A DNA stretch of 64,000 nt, taken from assembly GCF_003966695.1 (NCBI RefSeq), contig NZ_AP018827.1, forward strand, positions 1,902,501 through 1,966,500, given 5' to 3'. Under the pieces are notes generated by a model that had not been told where the DNA came from, made no database searches, and was given only the letters and a program-made list of their open reading frames with translations. The position numbers and the translations under genes are program-made. This stretch comes from Asticcacaulis excentricus. Lineage in GTDB: Bacteria > Pseudomonadota > Alphaproteobacteria > Caulobacterales > Caulobacteraceae. Of the stretch, positions 46,425 to 55,874 are shown in pieces (position 1 is the stretch's first letter; every line of letters starts with the position of its first letter).

Positions 46425-47543
46425 CTAATCCAGAATACGCACACAATCGACCTGAAGCTTGTGGATCCAGTAATTGCTGCGCGCGTTCTTGAAATTCAGA
46501 CGGATGACATTATCGCCGTCTTTCATGTTGGCGGTGATGTCCCACTCTTCAGTGAGGTAGTTGCCCGAAGGCGGGCTGTAATCGCTCTTTATCGTCGTAC
46601 CATTGACGATGATATCAATGGGGGAAAAACCGGGGTTGGGATATAGCATTGAGGTGAGGTGAACCAGTCGCAGCAGGGCGCGGCTGTATATGTTCTTGCC
46701 TGCATACTGCTTGGGCTGATTGAAGCGAACCTCGATAAAGCTTTGGTTCGGAAAATTCATCAACCAGCTATTGCCGTAGTAGTTGTTGAACTGGGTACCA
46801 GGGCCGACGCTAACCTTACAGGCTGCCGTAGCGATCTGGGGTTTTGAGAAATCGGCGGTACAGCCGGGATAACAGCGTCGAATAAAAGCCAGATCAACGG
46901 CTGACAATGTGCTGTTGGCGTGCGTCCCCCTTCCGTTCGTTGTCCAGTTATCGGGAAAGAAATACAGCATGATCGAATTAGGGTCGAAAGCTGAATATTG
47001 CGTCTGCGCCGCTGAGTATTTATTGAACACATTGAAATCGACCTTTGCCTGATCCCAATAGTTCGGTGGCCCACCCAGAGCCTGATAAACGACGGGTTTG
47101 TTCCATTCTATCGTCGAGGCCGGCTGCTGGTGTTCGTGGATGCAACCCAGCGCATGTCCGACTTCGTGCAAGGCGGAGCCATCCTGTTCAATATTCATCG
47201 TAGGGTCAGGTGATTTGATGCCGAGATTGTCCAGTCCGACATAGGACCAGTTTCCAACCGCGTTAAAGGCGACCCGAAACTCAGCGCCTTCGATCGGGAC
47301 ATCAAATCGCATCAGCAGATTGGCAGCTTCGCTCCACTTCAACGCGCTCTGGCGTACATTTTGCTTTTGTGCCTCGGTTCCACCGAGAAAGTGGAAGTCC
47401 AGAGTCCGACCCACATCCCACAGCTTCGTCGTCGGAAGCCCGAGCCTGAGTGCGCCGTCGGGTGCCGTGCGCTTGTCAGTTGGGGGCGGTGGGGTGACAT
47501 CTACGCAGGTATGGTACAACAGACTGTGAGCTGGTTCGGTCAT
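46425..47543 (-). CDS. Astacin-like (M12A) metzincin zinc protease
   Basis: The 372-residue protein has the zinc-binding HEVGHALGCIHEH near residue 127 and the Met-turn NSIMLYF further on, which define metzincins. The surrounding TLDFHFLGGTEAQKQNVRQ and SYVGLDNLGI fit bacterial M12A/matrixin-like proteases. A C-terminal domain of about 115 residues (from about 258) looks like a beta-sandwich and may bind a ligand. No signal peptide is visible after MTEPAHSLLYHTC, so export, if any, is by another route. ATG 47543 has a good GGGGAGA site; a longer in-frame start upstream runs through repeat C. Base composition looks lower in GC than the neighbours. Confidence 0.85.
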   Translation of the reverse strand: MTEPAHSLLYHTCVDVTPPPPTDKRTAPDGALRLGLPTTKLWDVGRTLDFHFLGGTEAQKQNVRQSALKWSEAANLLMRFDVPIEGAEFRVAFNAVGNWSYVGLDNLGIKSPDPTMNIEQDGSALHEVGHALGCIHEHQQPASTIEWNKPVVYQALGGPPNYWDQAKVDFNVFNKYSAAQTQYSAFDPNSIMLYFFPDNWTTNGRGTHANSTLSAVDLAFIRRCYPGCTADFSKPQIATAACKVSVGPGTQFNNYYGNSWLMNFPNQSFIEVRFNQPKQYAGKNIYSRALLRLVHLTSMLYPNPGFSPIDIIVNGTTIKSDYSPPSGNYLTEEWDITANMKDGDNVIRLNFKNARSNYWIHKLQVDCVRILD

Positions 47544-47559
47544 TTCTGTCTCCCCGATC

Positions 47560-47642
47560 AGAGCGCTTTCCGGATAAAAAAGCGTGTTAAACCAAAAATT
47601 TAGAGTGTGGTTTCTGTTTTCAGCATAGCGAAACACGCTCTA
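47560..47642 (+). repeat. Palindromic intergenic repeat, copy C (diverged)
   Basis: AGAGCG-CTTTCCGG, then CGCTTT ... AAAGCG, linker AAACCAAAAATTTAGAG and hairpin AGAGTGTGGTTTC ... GAAACACGCTCT. It shares the linker and second hairpin plan with copies A and B. It occupies the leader of the metzincin gene, directly upstream of its ribosome-binding site. The rest of the 308-base gap (47643-47851) is AT-rich and shows no further feature apart from the start region of the pentapeptide gene. Confidence 0.6.
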
Positions 47643-47851
47643 CCCTGGGCGCATCTTCATCTTTGGGCACCTATTGACAATCGTGTTATTTAGATAAAAA
47701 TCAACCTTAAGTATAGTAACGCACAATGGGTATTTGATTTTCCATTAAAGATTGTATTGTGAAGAGTTCGCTAAGGCGTTGGCGGTTGCCGAATGCGCAC
47801 AGGGCCCAGAATTATCTTGCCAGTTTGTGGGGGAGCCTGTGTAAGGACGAG

Positions 47852-48526
47852 ATGCACACACTCAGCGACCAAATCCTCGACCGGGGTGCGATCCTGCTTC
47901 TGGCCAACAGGGGCGAGCCTGTGCGACTGGTCGGCTGTGAGGCCGAGGGGCTGGACCTCAGCGATTTTATTCTGAACGGCTGGGTGTTCGAAGACTGCAT
48001 CCTGCGCAAGACCAAGTTTCGCGGGACAAAACTGGAGCAGGCGCAGTTTATTTCCTGCAAGGGCGGGCAAGCCGATTTTACCTCCGCCGATCTGACCGAG
48101 GCGCAGTTCACGGCGTGCGATTTTAACAACACCCCGTTCAAGGGAGCGGGCCTCGCGCAGGCGCGTTTTCTGCGCTGCAAGCTGACCGGTGCCGATTTCA
48201 GCCATAGCCGCAATATGGACGTCAACTTTGAGGATTGTCGCCTCAATGATGCGCGGCTGAAGAATTTTTCCTTTGTCAAACAGACGCTGAAATCACTCGA
48301 TCTGACCAATGCCGACCTTCAGGGCTGCGATTTCCGGCAGGCGGTGTTCGAAGAATGCAGCCTGCGCGACGCCCTGCTCGATCATGCTCGCTTTGAAGGG
48401 GCGGATCTGCGCGGAACCGATATCGGCGGGGTGCGTCTTGAGGATGCGCGCCGTTTCAAAGGGGCGACCATTTCGCGCTCTCAGGCCGCAGAACTCCTTT
48501 CGGAACTGGGACTTAAGGTGCGATAA
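47852..48526 (+). CDS. Pentapeptide-repeat protein, Qnr-like
   Basis: The 224-residue protein is a right-handed quadrilateral beta-helix built from A(D/N)LxX repeats from about residue 30 (GLDLSDFILNGWVFEDCILR, LTEAQFTACDF, LTNADLQGCDF, FEGADLRGTDI). It ends GATISRSQAAELLSELGLKV, a C-terminal pattern also seen in chromosomal Qnr relatives, which mimic DNA and protect gyrase. Gyrase protection here is inference. ATG 47852 follows AAGGACGAG; an upstream in-frame ATG at 47759 would add 31 residues. Confidence 0.75.
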   Translation: MHTLSDQILDRGAILLLANRGEPVRLVGCEAEGLDLSDFILNGWVFEDCILRKTKFRGTKLEQAQFISCKGGQADFTSADLTEAQFTACDFNNTPFKGAGLAQARFLRCKLTGADFSHSRNMDVNFEDCRLNDARLKNFSFVKQTLKSLDLTNADLQGCDFRQAVFEECSLRDALLDHARFEGADLRGTDIGGVRLEDARRFKGATISRSQAAELLSELGLKVR

Positions 48527-48687
48527 CATTTCGCACACGCAACAAACGCCACAAAATTACCTAAAATTACAAACGTTTAACGGGTCATATCTGCAAAATA
48601 ATGTATGGAGAAAGCAACGGGGGTGCGCCATCGCGTCGTATAAGGACGGCGGACCTGCCCGCCCATACATTTTCTCAGAGCACCCAC

Positions 48688-50913
48688 ATGTCCTCTTCCA
48701 AACGCCTCGCCGGCACCAGCCTGTCCGTCCTAGCCTCGCTTTTGCTGGTGTCCGCCGCGGCGGCGCAGACCACGACCGCCCCCGCTGAAAAGCCTGCCGA
48801 ACAGAAGGCCACGGAAAAGACGCCTGAAAAGGTGGAGGAGCCGACGACTGTTACCGTCACCGGCGCCAAGTCGCAGAACCGTATCGACCGGCAGGTCTAT
48901 GACAACAGCAAGAATGCTGACGCGGCCATTGGTACGGCGGCAGATACGCTGAACAAGGTGCCTGGCGTCACGGTCGATGCCAACGGTAATGTCGCCCTGC
49001 GCGGCAATACCAATGTGCAGGTCTATATTGACGGCAAGCCCTCGGCCATGATGCAGGGCGACAACCGCGCCGGGGCCATTCAGGCCATGTCGGGCGGTGA
49101 TATCGCTTCGGTCGAGGTGATGAACAATCCGGGTGCGCAGTTCTCGTCCGAAGGCACCGGCGGCATCATCAATCTGGTGATGCGCAAGAACCGCCGTCCG
49201 GGCGGCTTCGGCTCGGCGAACGTGGCTGTGGGGGATGGCCGATACAATGGCGGCGTCAACGGCAGCTATACGGTGGGTAAGATTTCGCTGAATGGCGGTA
49301 TCAACTATCGCGACGAAAGCGGTACAGGCCGCACGACGCGCCGCCTGATCAATCGTGATGCTAATGGCAATATCGTTTCGCGCACCGACTCCAATGGTGA
49401 AGGCACCGGCGGTTTCACCAACTTCGCCCTCAATGGCGGTATCGACTATAATCTCGATGACACCAATACGCTGAGCGCGCAGGTCACCTATAACAAGCGG
49501 GAATTCACCAGTGAAGGTACCGGTGTTTCGGCCACCTATAATGCGCTGGGGGCCGCGACGCAGCGTTTTATCAACCAGTCACGCTCCAAAAACCCCGGCT
49601 CGGACCAAAGCCTCGCCCTGACCTGGAGCCATACGGGTAATCTGCCGGGTGAAACCCTGAAGGCCGATCTGCGCATCAGCCGTTCGACGGGCGGCAGCGA
49701 ATACGTGAATATCAATAATTTTACGGTACCTACCGTATCGACGACCACCGACACCAAGATTTCGTCGCGCGCGCTGAGCAGTACCGTGTTCAGCATCGAC
49801 TATAACCGCCCAGTCGGCACGGATCAGTTGACCACGGGTATTCAGATCACGCGCGACGACAATACGGTCAGCAATGAATCGACCGGTATCGGCGCCGACG
49901 GTCTGAGCAATGACCTCCTGTCGAGCCGCTTCCAGTACAAACAAACCATCAGCGCGGCCTATGCCACCTATCAGAAGCCGTTTGGCGAAAAGTGGGTGGT
50001 TCTGGGCGGCGTGCGCGTCGAAAACCTCGACCTTGACACCCTGCTGGCCAGTACGGGGACGCGCACCAGCATCAACTACACCAAGGTCAGCCCCAGCCTC
50101 TTCGCCACCTACCTGCTGTCGGATACGGCCAAGCTGCGCTTCTCCTACGCGCGTCGTTTGCAACGTCCGAACCCCCAGGCGCTCAACGCGGCGATCACCT
50201 ATGTCGATGCGCAGAACGTCAGTCAGGGCAACCCGAACCTCAAGCCGCAGGAAACGGACTCGTTCGAAGTGGGTTATGAGGTGACCAAGCCCAAGATCAA
50301 CTATCAGATCCGTGGCTATTACCGCGAAAACAACGACGTCATCACGCAGACGAGCCGATTCCTGACGGGCAATGTGCTGCTGACGACGCAGGAAAACGGT
50401 GGGTCGAGCACGGCGGGCGGCGTGGAAGTCAATATCAATGGTCAGGTGACGCCAAAGCTCAACCTGTCTCTGGGTGGCGATGTTGCGCGCACCGAACTGA
50501 CCACGCCGGCCAATGGCACGCAGGAAGCGGACTCGGTCAATGGTCGTATGAACTTCACCTATACCCTGACGCCGAAGGATACGCTTCAGGCCTTCTTCTT
50601 CGCGCGCGGCAAGACCCTAACCGGGCAGGGCTATACCGAGCCGTTTGGTATGGGCAACATCACCTACGCCCGCAAGCTGACGCCGAAGGCGACCCTGACG
50701 GTGACGGTGCGCGACCCGCTGAATACCGGCAAGTCGGTGAGCTATACCGACACCAAGACTGTCTATTCGGAATCGAGCCGCAGCCAGCAGGCCAGTGTGT
50801 TCTACGTCGGTCTGCGCTACACCTTTGGCGGCCCGGCTCCGGCCAATGCCCAGCAGAACCAGATGCGTATGATGGGGGGCCCCGGCATGGGCCCGCGTCC
50901 GGGCGGGATGTAA
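48688..50913 (+). CDS. TonB-dependent outer-membrane receptor with Met/Gly/Pro tail
   Basis: The 741-residue protein has a signal peptide (LSVLASLLLVSAAAAQ), a Pro/Glu/Thr-rich linker, a TonB-box-like EEPTTVTVTG, the plug domain (DTLNKVPGVTVDANGNVALR, VQVYIDGKPSAM, GTGGIINLVMRKN) and a barrel of the OMP_b-brl_3 type. The barrel ends VGLRYTF, but 27 more residues follow, ending RMMGGPGMGPRPGGM, unlike most receptors that end on the aromatic residue. The substrate is unknown. It is a single gene downstream of the pentapeptide gene. Confidence 0.9.
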   Translation: MSSSKRLAGTSLSVLASLLLVSAAAAQTTTAPAEKPAEQKATEKTPEKVEEPTTVTVTGAKSQNRIDRQVYDNSKNADAAIGTAADTLNKVPGVTVDANGNVALRGNTNVQVYIDGKPSAMMQGDNRAGAIQAMSGGDIASVEVMNNPGAQFSSEGTGGIINLVMRKNRRPGGFGSANVAVGDGRYNGGVNGSYTVGKISLNGGINYRDESGTGRTTRRLINRDANGNIVSRTDSNGEGTGGFTNFALNGGIDYNLDDTNTLSAQVTYNKREFTSEGTGVSATYNALGAATQRFINQSRSKNPGSDQSLALTWSHTGNLPGETLKADLRISRSTGGSEYVNINNFTVPTVSTTTDTKISSRALSSTVFSIDYNRPVGTDQLTTGIQITRDDNTVSNESTGIGADGLSNDLLSSRFQYKQTISAAYATYQKPFGEKWVVLGGVRVENLDLDTLLASTGTRTSINYTKVSPSLFATYLLSDTAKLRFSYARRLQRPNPQALNAAITYVDAQNVSQGNPNLKPQETDSFEVGYEVTKPKINYQIRGYYRENNDVITQTSRFLTGNVLLTTQENGGSSTAGGVEVNINGQVTPKLNLSLGGDVARTELTTPANGTQEADSVNGRMNFTYTLTPKDTLQAFFFARGKTLTGQGYTEPFGMGNITYARKLTPKATLTVTVRDPLNTGKSVSYTDTKTVYSESSRSQQASVFYVGLRYTFGGPAPANAQQNQMRMMGGPGMGPRPGGM

Positions 50914-50915
50914 AA

Positions 50916-50945
50916 GGGGTCAAGGGGCTGCGGCCCCTCTACCCC
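50916..50945 (+). terminator. Hairpin after the TonB receptor gene
   Basis: GGGGT-caA-GGGGC / GCCCCT-ct-ACCCC, a two-part stem just after the stop codon. It has no T-run on the plus strand. It lies between convergent genes. Confidence 0.4.
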
Positions 50946-50958
50946 ATAATTCTCGGCG

Positions 50959-52089
50959 TTACTTCGGCACCACGCGCACAATGCGGCCTTCGGCATTGTC
51001 AAACGCCGCGTAAAGCGCGCCGTCCGGCCCCTGCACCACGTCGCGGATACGTTCCCTGAAGTTGGTGAGCAGCTTCTCTTCCTTCACTACCTTGCCGTTT
51101 TCCAGCGTAATCATGCCGAGGTAGCGGAACTTCAGAGAGGCGACGAACACCTTGCCCTGCCACTGTTTATACGGCCCGTTGTAGAAGACCATATTGCCAG
51201 GGGCCATTGACGGGGTCCAGTAATAGAGCGGCTGTTCCAAGCCTTCCTTTGCCGTTTGACCGATCTTGCCGCCGCCATATTCTTCGCCATAGGTGATCAG
51301 CGGCCAGCCATAGTTCTTGCCCGGCTTGACGATGTTGATTTCGTCACCGCCCTGCGGACCGTGCTCATTGGTCCACAGATCGCCGGTTTCCGGGTGCACA
51401 AAGGCCCCCTGCTGATTACGATGCCCAAGGCTCCAGATTTCCGGTTTGGCTCTGGCCGTCTTCACAAACGGATTGTCGTCGGGGATCGAGCCGTCCGGGT
51501 GGATGCGCAGCGTCTTACCGACGGTGGTATCCAGCCGCTGCACCAGAGGCCGTTGATTGGCGCGGTCACCGACGGTGATAAACAGGTACTGCCCGTCTTT
51601 TGAAAAGACGATGCGCGACCCCCAGTGGTTGGCACTTTCGACCTTGGGTGTTTGCCGCCAGATGACCTGAAGACCGGTAATGGCCGAACCGTCGAGCTTG
51701 CCGCGCGCCACGGCCGTACCCGCCGTATCGTTTTCGCCCTCTTCGGAGAAGCTGAAATAGACGAGGCCGTTTTCGCTGAATTTCGGATCGACCGCGACGC
51801 CCAGAAGACCGCCCTGACCATAATCGACCACGGTGGGGCCACCGGAAATCGACTGAAGGCTCTTGCCGTCTTTACTGATCAGCTTGATCCCACCTGCCTT
51901 TTCCGTAACCAGCAAACGCCCGTCGGGCAGGAAGGCCATGCCCCAGGGCTGTTCGATCCCTTCGGCGAATACGCTGGCTTCAAAAGCGTTCGATTCAGGC
52001 GCAGGGTGGCTGGCCGTCTGGGCGCAGGCAGGTGTGGTCAGGAGCAGGCTCAGGCTCAAACCGGTAAGCAACAGATCGCGGCGTTTCAT
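50959..52089 (-). CDS. PQQ-type soluble sugar dehydrogenase (GSDH fold)
   Basis: The 376-residue periplasmic beta-propeller is of the glucose/sorbosone dehydrogenase family (aldose sugar dehydrogenase, YliI-like). The signal peptide is KRRDLLLTGLSLSLLLTTPA followed by CAQTA. Family motifs are EQPWGMAFLPDGRLLVTEKAG, GLLGVAVDPKF, WGSRIVFSKDGQYLFITVGD, LGHRNQQGAFVHPETGDLW and NEHGPQGGDEIN. PQQ use is inferred from the family; no PQQ synthesis genes are in the window. ATG 52089 has an AAGAGG site. Confidence 0.88.
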   Translation of the reverse strand: MKRRDLLLTGLSLSLLLTTPACAQTASHPAPESNAFEASVFAEGIEQPWGMAFLPDGRLLVTEKAGGIKLISKDGKSLQSISGGPTVVDYGQGGLLGVAVDPKFSENGLVYFSFSEEGENDTAGTAVARGKLDGSAITGLQVIWRQTPKVESANHWGSRIVFSKDGQYLFITVGDRANQRPLVQRLDTTVGKTLRIHPDGSIPDDNPFVKTARAKPEIWSLGHRNQQGAFVHPETGDLWTNEHGPQGGDEINIVKPGKNYGWPLITYGEEYGGGKIGQTAKEGLEQPLYYWTPSMAPGNMVFYNGPYKQWQGKVFVASLKFRYLGMITLENGKVVKEEKLLTNFRERIRDVVQGPDGALYAAFDNAEGRIVRVVPK

Positions 52090-52182
52090 CAGGGCCTCTT
52101 TTCGCAAGGGTTTGCGCGAGATTAACACTCCCTGATACGGCCGCCACTTAAAAACCGATTGCACAATGGCTTGATAGCGCAA

Positions 52183-52215
52183 GAAAAAACCCCGCCGGAC
52201 GAACCAGCGGGGTTT
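52183..52215 (-). terminator. Intrinsic terminator of rplS
   Basis: On the minus strand AAACCCCGC-TGG pairs with CCGGCGGGGTTT and is followed by a T-run (A run at 52184-52189 on plus). It lies 24 bases after the rplS stop. Confidence 0.85.
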
Positions 52216-52238
52216 CAATTTCGACAAGCGGTAGAGGG

Positions 52239-52667
52239 TTAGCCCTCGGTGGACTCGCTGGCCGCCATCTGGGCGCGCAGTTCGTCGCCCTTCGAGCCGC
52301 GCGTCGAGTTTTGCGAACGCTCGACGATACGGGCCGACTTGCCGCGACGGTCGCGCAGATAGTACAGCTTGGCGCGACGCACGACGCCACGGCGCTTGAC
52401 TTCGATCGAGTCGATGTTCGGCGACAGCAGCGGGAACTTACGCTCCACGCCTTCGCCGAAGGAAATCTTGCGGACGGTGAAGGTTTCGTTGATGCCCGTG
52501 CCGGCGCGGGCGATCACGACGCCCTCATAGGCCTGAACGCGCTCACGGTCGCCTTCCTTGATCTTCACGTTGACGCGGACGGTGTCACCCGGTTGGAAAG
52601 CCGGAACGGTCTTACCAGCCTTCAGCTTGGCGACTTCTTCGGCTTCGATCTTTTGAAGCAGGTTCAT
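52239..52667 (-). CDS. rplS: 50S ribosomal protein L19
   Basis: L19 at the 30S/50S interface. The 142-residue protein has [20 protein letters not shown] near residue 25, [20 protein letters not shown] and [21 protein letters not shown]-terminal extension of about 25 residues beyond the usual 115-118 is rich in polar residues. It is preceded by trmD on the same strand, as in many proteobacteria; the extension is common in alphaproteobacteria. Confidence 0.96.
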   Translation of the reverse strand: MNLLQKIEAEEVAKLKAGKTVPAFQPGDTVRVNVKIKEGDRERVQAYEGVVIARAGTGINETFTVRKISFGEGVERKFPLLSPNIDSIEVKRRGVVRRAKLYYLRDRRGKSARIVERSQNSTRGSKGDELRAQMAASESTEG

Positions 52668-52688
52668 GATGTAACTCCAATTTTGGGC

Positions 52689-53447
52689 TTACTCCGCTTT
52701 GGGAGCGCCTTTTGCCTGTGATTTGGAAAGATACGCCGCCCAGAGGTCGGGTCTGCGTTCCTTCGTGGTTGCCTCTCTTTGTTTTTGCTTCCACACGGCT
52801 ATCTTCTTGTGATCGCCGGACAAAAGCACTTCGGGGATGTCGAGGCCCTCAAACGTCCGCGGTCGCGTGTACTGCGGGTGTTCGAGGAGACCATCCTCAA
52901 AACTCTCGGTATCGAGGCTTTCGGCGGCTCCCAGTACACCGGGGATGAGCCGCACGACTGCCTCTATGGTGACCATCGCCGCCGACTCTCCGCCCGCAAG
53001 GACGGCGTCACCGACGCTGATTTCCTCAAAGCCGCGCGCATCGAGCACGCGCTGATCAACGCCTTCGAAACGACCGCACAAGACGATCAGGCCCGAAGCC
53101 TTCGACCATTCCCTGACCTTGTCCTGAGTGAGCCGCCGTCCACGGGCGCTCATATAGACTTTGGGCCGGTCATCGGACCCCAGACTGTCCAGCGCCTTGG
53201 CGATTACATCGGCCTTCAGCACCTGTCCGGGACCGCCCCCGGCAGGGGTGTCGTCGAGAAAGCCGCGCTTATCGCTCGAAAAGGTCCGAATGTCCACAGG
53301 CTCAAGCGCCCAAAGGCCAGATTCTTTTTGTGCATTCCCCAGAACCGATACCCCTAGCGGGCCGGGAAAGGCTTCCGGGAACATGGTCAGCACCGACACG
53401 CGATAGGGCGCGGGGGTCTCAGGGGGATGTTCAGGCAGATCGGTCAT
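52689..53447 (-). CDS. trmD: tRNA (guanine-N1)-methyltransferase
   Basis: Methylates G37 next to the anticodon, preventing frameshifts. The 252-residue protein has the family start YRVSVLTMFPEAFPGPLG and the trefoil-knot SAM site with LCGRFEGVDQRVLDA and EISVGDAVLAGGE, then the C-terminal LLEHPQYTRPRTFEG. ATG 53447 is chosen; six more residues would come from an in-frame start at 53465. It lies 21 bases before rplS. Confidence 0.96.
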   Translation of the reverse strand: MTDLPEHPPETPAPYRVSVLTMFPEAFPGPLGVSVLGNAQKESGLWALEPVDIRTFSSDKRGFLDDTPAGGGPGQVLKADVIAKALDSLGSDDRPKVYMSARGRRLTQDKVREWSKASGLIVLCGRFEGVDQRVLDARGFEEISVGDAVLAGGESAAMVTIEAVVRLIPGVLGAAESLDTESFEDGLLEHPQYTRPRTFEGLDIPEVLLSGDHKKIAVWKQKQREATTKERRPDLWAAYLSKSQAKGAPKAE

Positions 53448-53516
53448 TGGGCGGGGCCATAGCACAGACCCCGACCGTACCGCAAATCGCCTGTGCCTTA
53501 ACGACGCCTGAGGCTA

Positions 53517-55874
53517 TCAACGCCGCAAACGCAGCGTCAGGCCAACCGTGCGCGGCTGACCGACAAAGGCATTAAACGTACCCGACTGCAAAGGCGCGCC
53601 AAACACCACCTGATAGTAGGTTTCATCGGTCAGATTGGTCCCCCACAGGTCGAGCGCCACCGTCTCATTACGGTTCGCCACACTGAGACGGCCATTCATT
53701 AATGTATAAGCGCCCTGAATCTTGATGGGGGCGAGATCAGAACCGGTATTGTAATCGGAATTATAGCGCGCATCGAGCGCCGCGCCCCAGTTCAGGCCCT
53801 GCCATTCGCGGTGGTAATCGGCCTGAAGCGTCGCTGACCATTTGGGGGCAAACGAGGCGCGGGCATCGGCGAGGCGCGGCAGGCCGGGCACGGGCTGCGA
53901 TCCGAACTGGCTCTCGGACCAGGTGACCCCGCTGACCAGACGCAGGCCGTTTTTCAGCGTCAGGCGCGTTTCCGTCTCTATGCCGTGCGATGTCAGCTCT
54001 GGCACTGAGGTGACAAGGAAGGTCGCACCGAGGAAGGTATTCAATTGAAAGTCGCGGAAGTCCTGATGGAAGGCGGCGGCATCAAAGGCCAGACGCCCGC
54101 GCCACCAGCGGCCTTTCAGCCCGACCTCATAGGCGGTGACGGTTTCCGCACGGAAAGAGGTATCGCGATCGGCCGCATAGGTCGTCGTCTGTTCGCGGTC
54201 GAGATTGAAGCCGCCGCCCTTCCAGCCGCGCGCCACCGAGGCATAGCTCATCAGCGAAGGCGTGGTTTGCCAACTCAGCTTGAACGTGCCGGTCACGGCA
54301 TCGTCCGACATCTTTTGCGTCAGGTCGAGACGGTTGAAGGCGGGGTTGGAAAAGGACTGACACAGCGTCCCCAGACCCGACGACCCCAGCTTTTGTGCCG
54401 CCGCGCAGCCGACGCCGCCATCCGTATTGCTATAGGCGGAGTTCAGCGTCTTGGTCTGACGGTTGAGGCGCAGCCCCAGTACCGCCGACACCTCTGTTGT
54501 GAGGGCCCAGTCGAGATTGGCGAACAGGGCGGCATTGCGTTCCGTTTGACGGTGAATGTCGCGCGCCCCGCCGCCGATGGGATAGGCGCTCCCCGCAGTC
54601 AGACCGGTCAGGCTGGATACGCGGGTCGTCGAAGCGCCGCTGGATAACAGCAGGCTGAGATAGGGCTCATAGTCTTCGCCATAGACGTAGGAATCTCGCC
54701 GCGTCACTTTTTCCGAGGACAGATAGACGCCGGTCAGCCAGTCGAGCGGGCCGTTTTTCCCGGACAGTCGCCATTCCTGACTGAGCGTATCGAAGCGCGT
54801 GCCGAAATCATCCGGAATGCGGTAATAGATGTCCGCGCCTGAAAAGTCGGCATCATAACCCTGACGGTGATCGAAGCGCCGTGCGGCCGTCAGGCTGGTC
54901 AGGGTCGGGCCGCTGTCGAGCCGCCAGTTGACCTCCGCAGACAGGCCGCCATCCTTGATATGCTGAGCGGTTGAGCGGTTGCTGAAGGTACGGCGCCCGT
55001 CGATATTGGCGGTGGTAGCCACCCCCTGACCCGATGCCAGACCGTTGATCCACGGCGCGGTTGCGCCCACCTGAACCACCGTGCCGGTGCAGCAGTTTTC
55101 ATCGCGCGCCGTATAGTCGGCAATCAGCCGCACCTTGAGACGGTCGGCGTCCATATACAGCAACTGACCGCGCAAAGAGTCGTAGTTCTGATCGCCGTCG
55201 CGGCTGTCGCTGCGCGGCCCCTGGCCTGTATTGATCCGGTATTGGCCATCGCGTTGCCGGTGAACCAGAGACAGCGATCCGGCCCATTTGTCGGCCAGTG
55301 GTCCCGACACATAGGCGGTTGCGGCGAAGGTGCCGCGCTCACCCGCCGTAAGTTCATAGACCTGCTCCGGCGTAAAGCGCGGGGCCTGAGTGACGGCCTG
55401 AATAATGCCCGCCGATGCGCCCTTGCCGAACAGGCTGGTTTGCGGCCCTTTGAGGATTTCGATGCGCTCAACGACGCCCAGATCGCTCATGGCCGTGGCC
55501 GTGCGCGCCCGCACCACACCGTCGATGACGACGCTTACCGAAGACTCCAGCCCCGGATTGTCGCCCACCGTGCCGACACCGCGCAACCGCGCCGTGGTCT
55601 GGGCCTCATTGGCCGTGGAAGTGATCAGAAGGGACGGGGTCAGCACCTGTGCATCGCGCAAATCATAGGCCCCGCCACTGCGCAATTGGTCGCCGGTGAT
55701 TACGGCCACAGAGATCGGGGCGCGCGCCAGCGATTCCGGCTTCTTACGCGCCGTCACCACCACTTCGGTTACCTCCTGTGCCCATACGGGTACCGCTACA
55801 AGGCTGACCAAGGCACTGGCGCTCAGCAGACGGACAACGAGGGGGAGTACGCGGCGGCGGGAAGATAAACGCAT
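53517..55874 (-). CDS. TonB-dependent outer-membrane receptor
   Basis: The 785-residue protein has a signal peptide (LLSASALVSLVAVPVWAQ), a TonB box (EVTEVVVTARKK), the plug (SVAVITGDQLRSGGAYDL, VERIEILKGPQTSLFGKGAS) and a 22-strand barrel ending QPRTVGLTLRLRR. The type is common in Caulobacterales and sphingomonads; the substrate is unknown (siderophore or carbohydrate). It stands alone and is divergent from the PadR-SIP pair, which makes an iron link possible but unproven. Confidence 0.9.
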   Translation of the reverse strand: MRLSSRRRVLPLVVRLLSASALVSLVAVPVWAQEVTEVVVTARKKPESLARAPISVAVITGDQLRSGGAYDLRDAQVLTPSLLITSTANEAQTTARLRGVGTVGDNPGLESSVSVVIDGVVRARTATAMSDLGVVERIEILKGPQTSLFGKGASAGIIQAVTQAPRFTPEQVYELTAGERGTFAATAYVSGPLADKWAGSLSLVHRQRDGQYRINTGQGPRSDSRDGDQNYDSLRGQLLYMDADRLKVRLIADYTARDENCCTGTVVQVGATAPWINGLASGQGVATTANIDGRRTFSNRSTAQHIKDGGLSAEVNWRLDSGPTLTSLTAARRFDHRQGYDADFSGADIYYRIPDDFGTRFDTLSQEWRLSGKNGPLDWLTGVYLSSEKVTRRDSYVYGEDYEPYLSLLLSSGASTTRVSSLTGLTAGSAYPIGGGARDIHRQTERNAALFANLDWALTTEVSAVLGLRLNRQTKTLNSAYSNTDGGVGCAAAQKLGSSGLGTLCQSFSNPAFNRLDLTQKMSDDAVTGTFKLSWQTTPSLMSYASVARGWKGGGFNLDREQTTTYAADRDTSFRAETVTAYEVGLKGRWWRGRLAFDAAAFHQDFRDFQLNTFLGATFLVTSVPELTSHGIETETRLTLKNGLRLVSGVTWSESQFGSQPVPGLPRLADARASFAPKWSATLQADYHREWQGLNWGAALDARYNSDYNTGSDLAPIKIQGAYTLMNGRLSVANRNETVALDLWGTNLTDETYYQVVFGAPLQSGTFNAFVGQPRTVGLTLRLRR

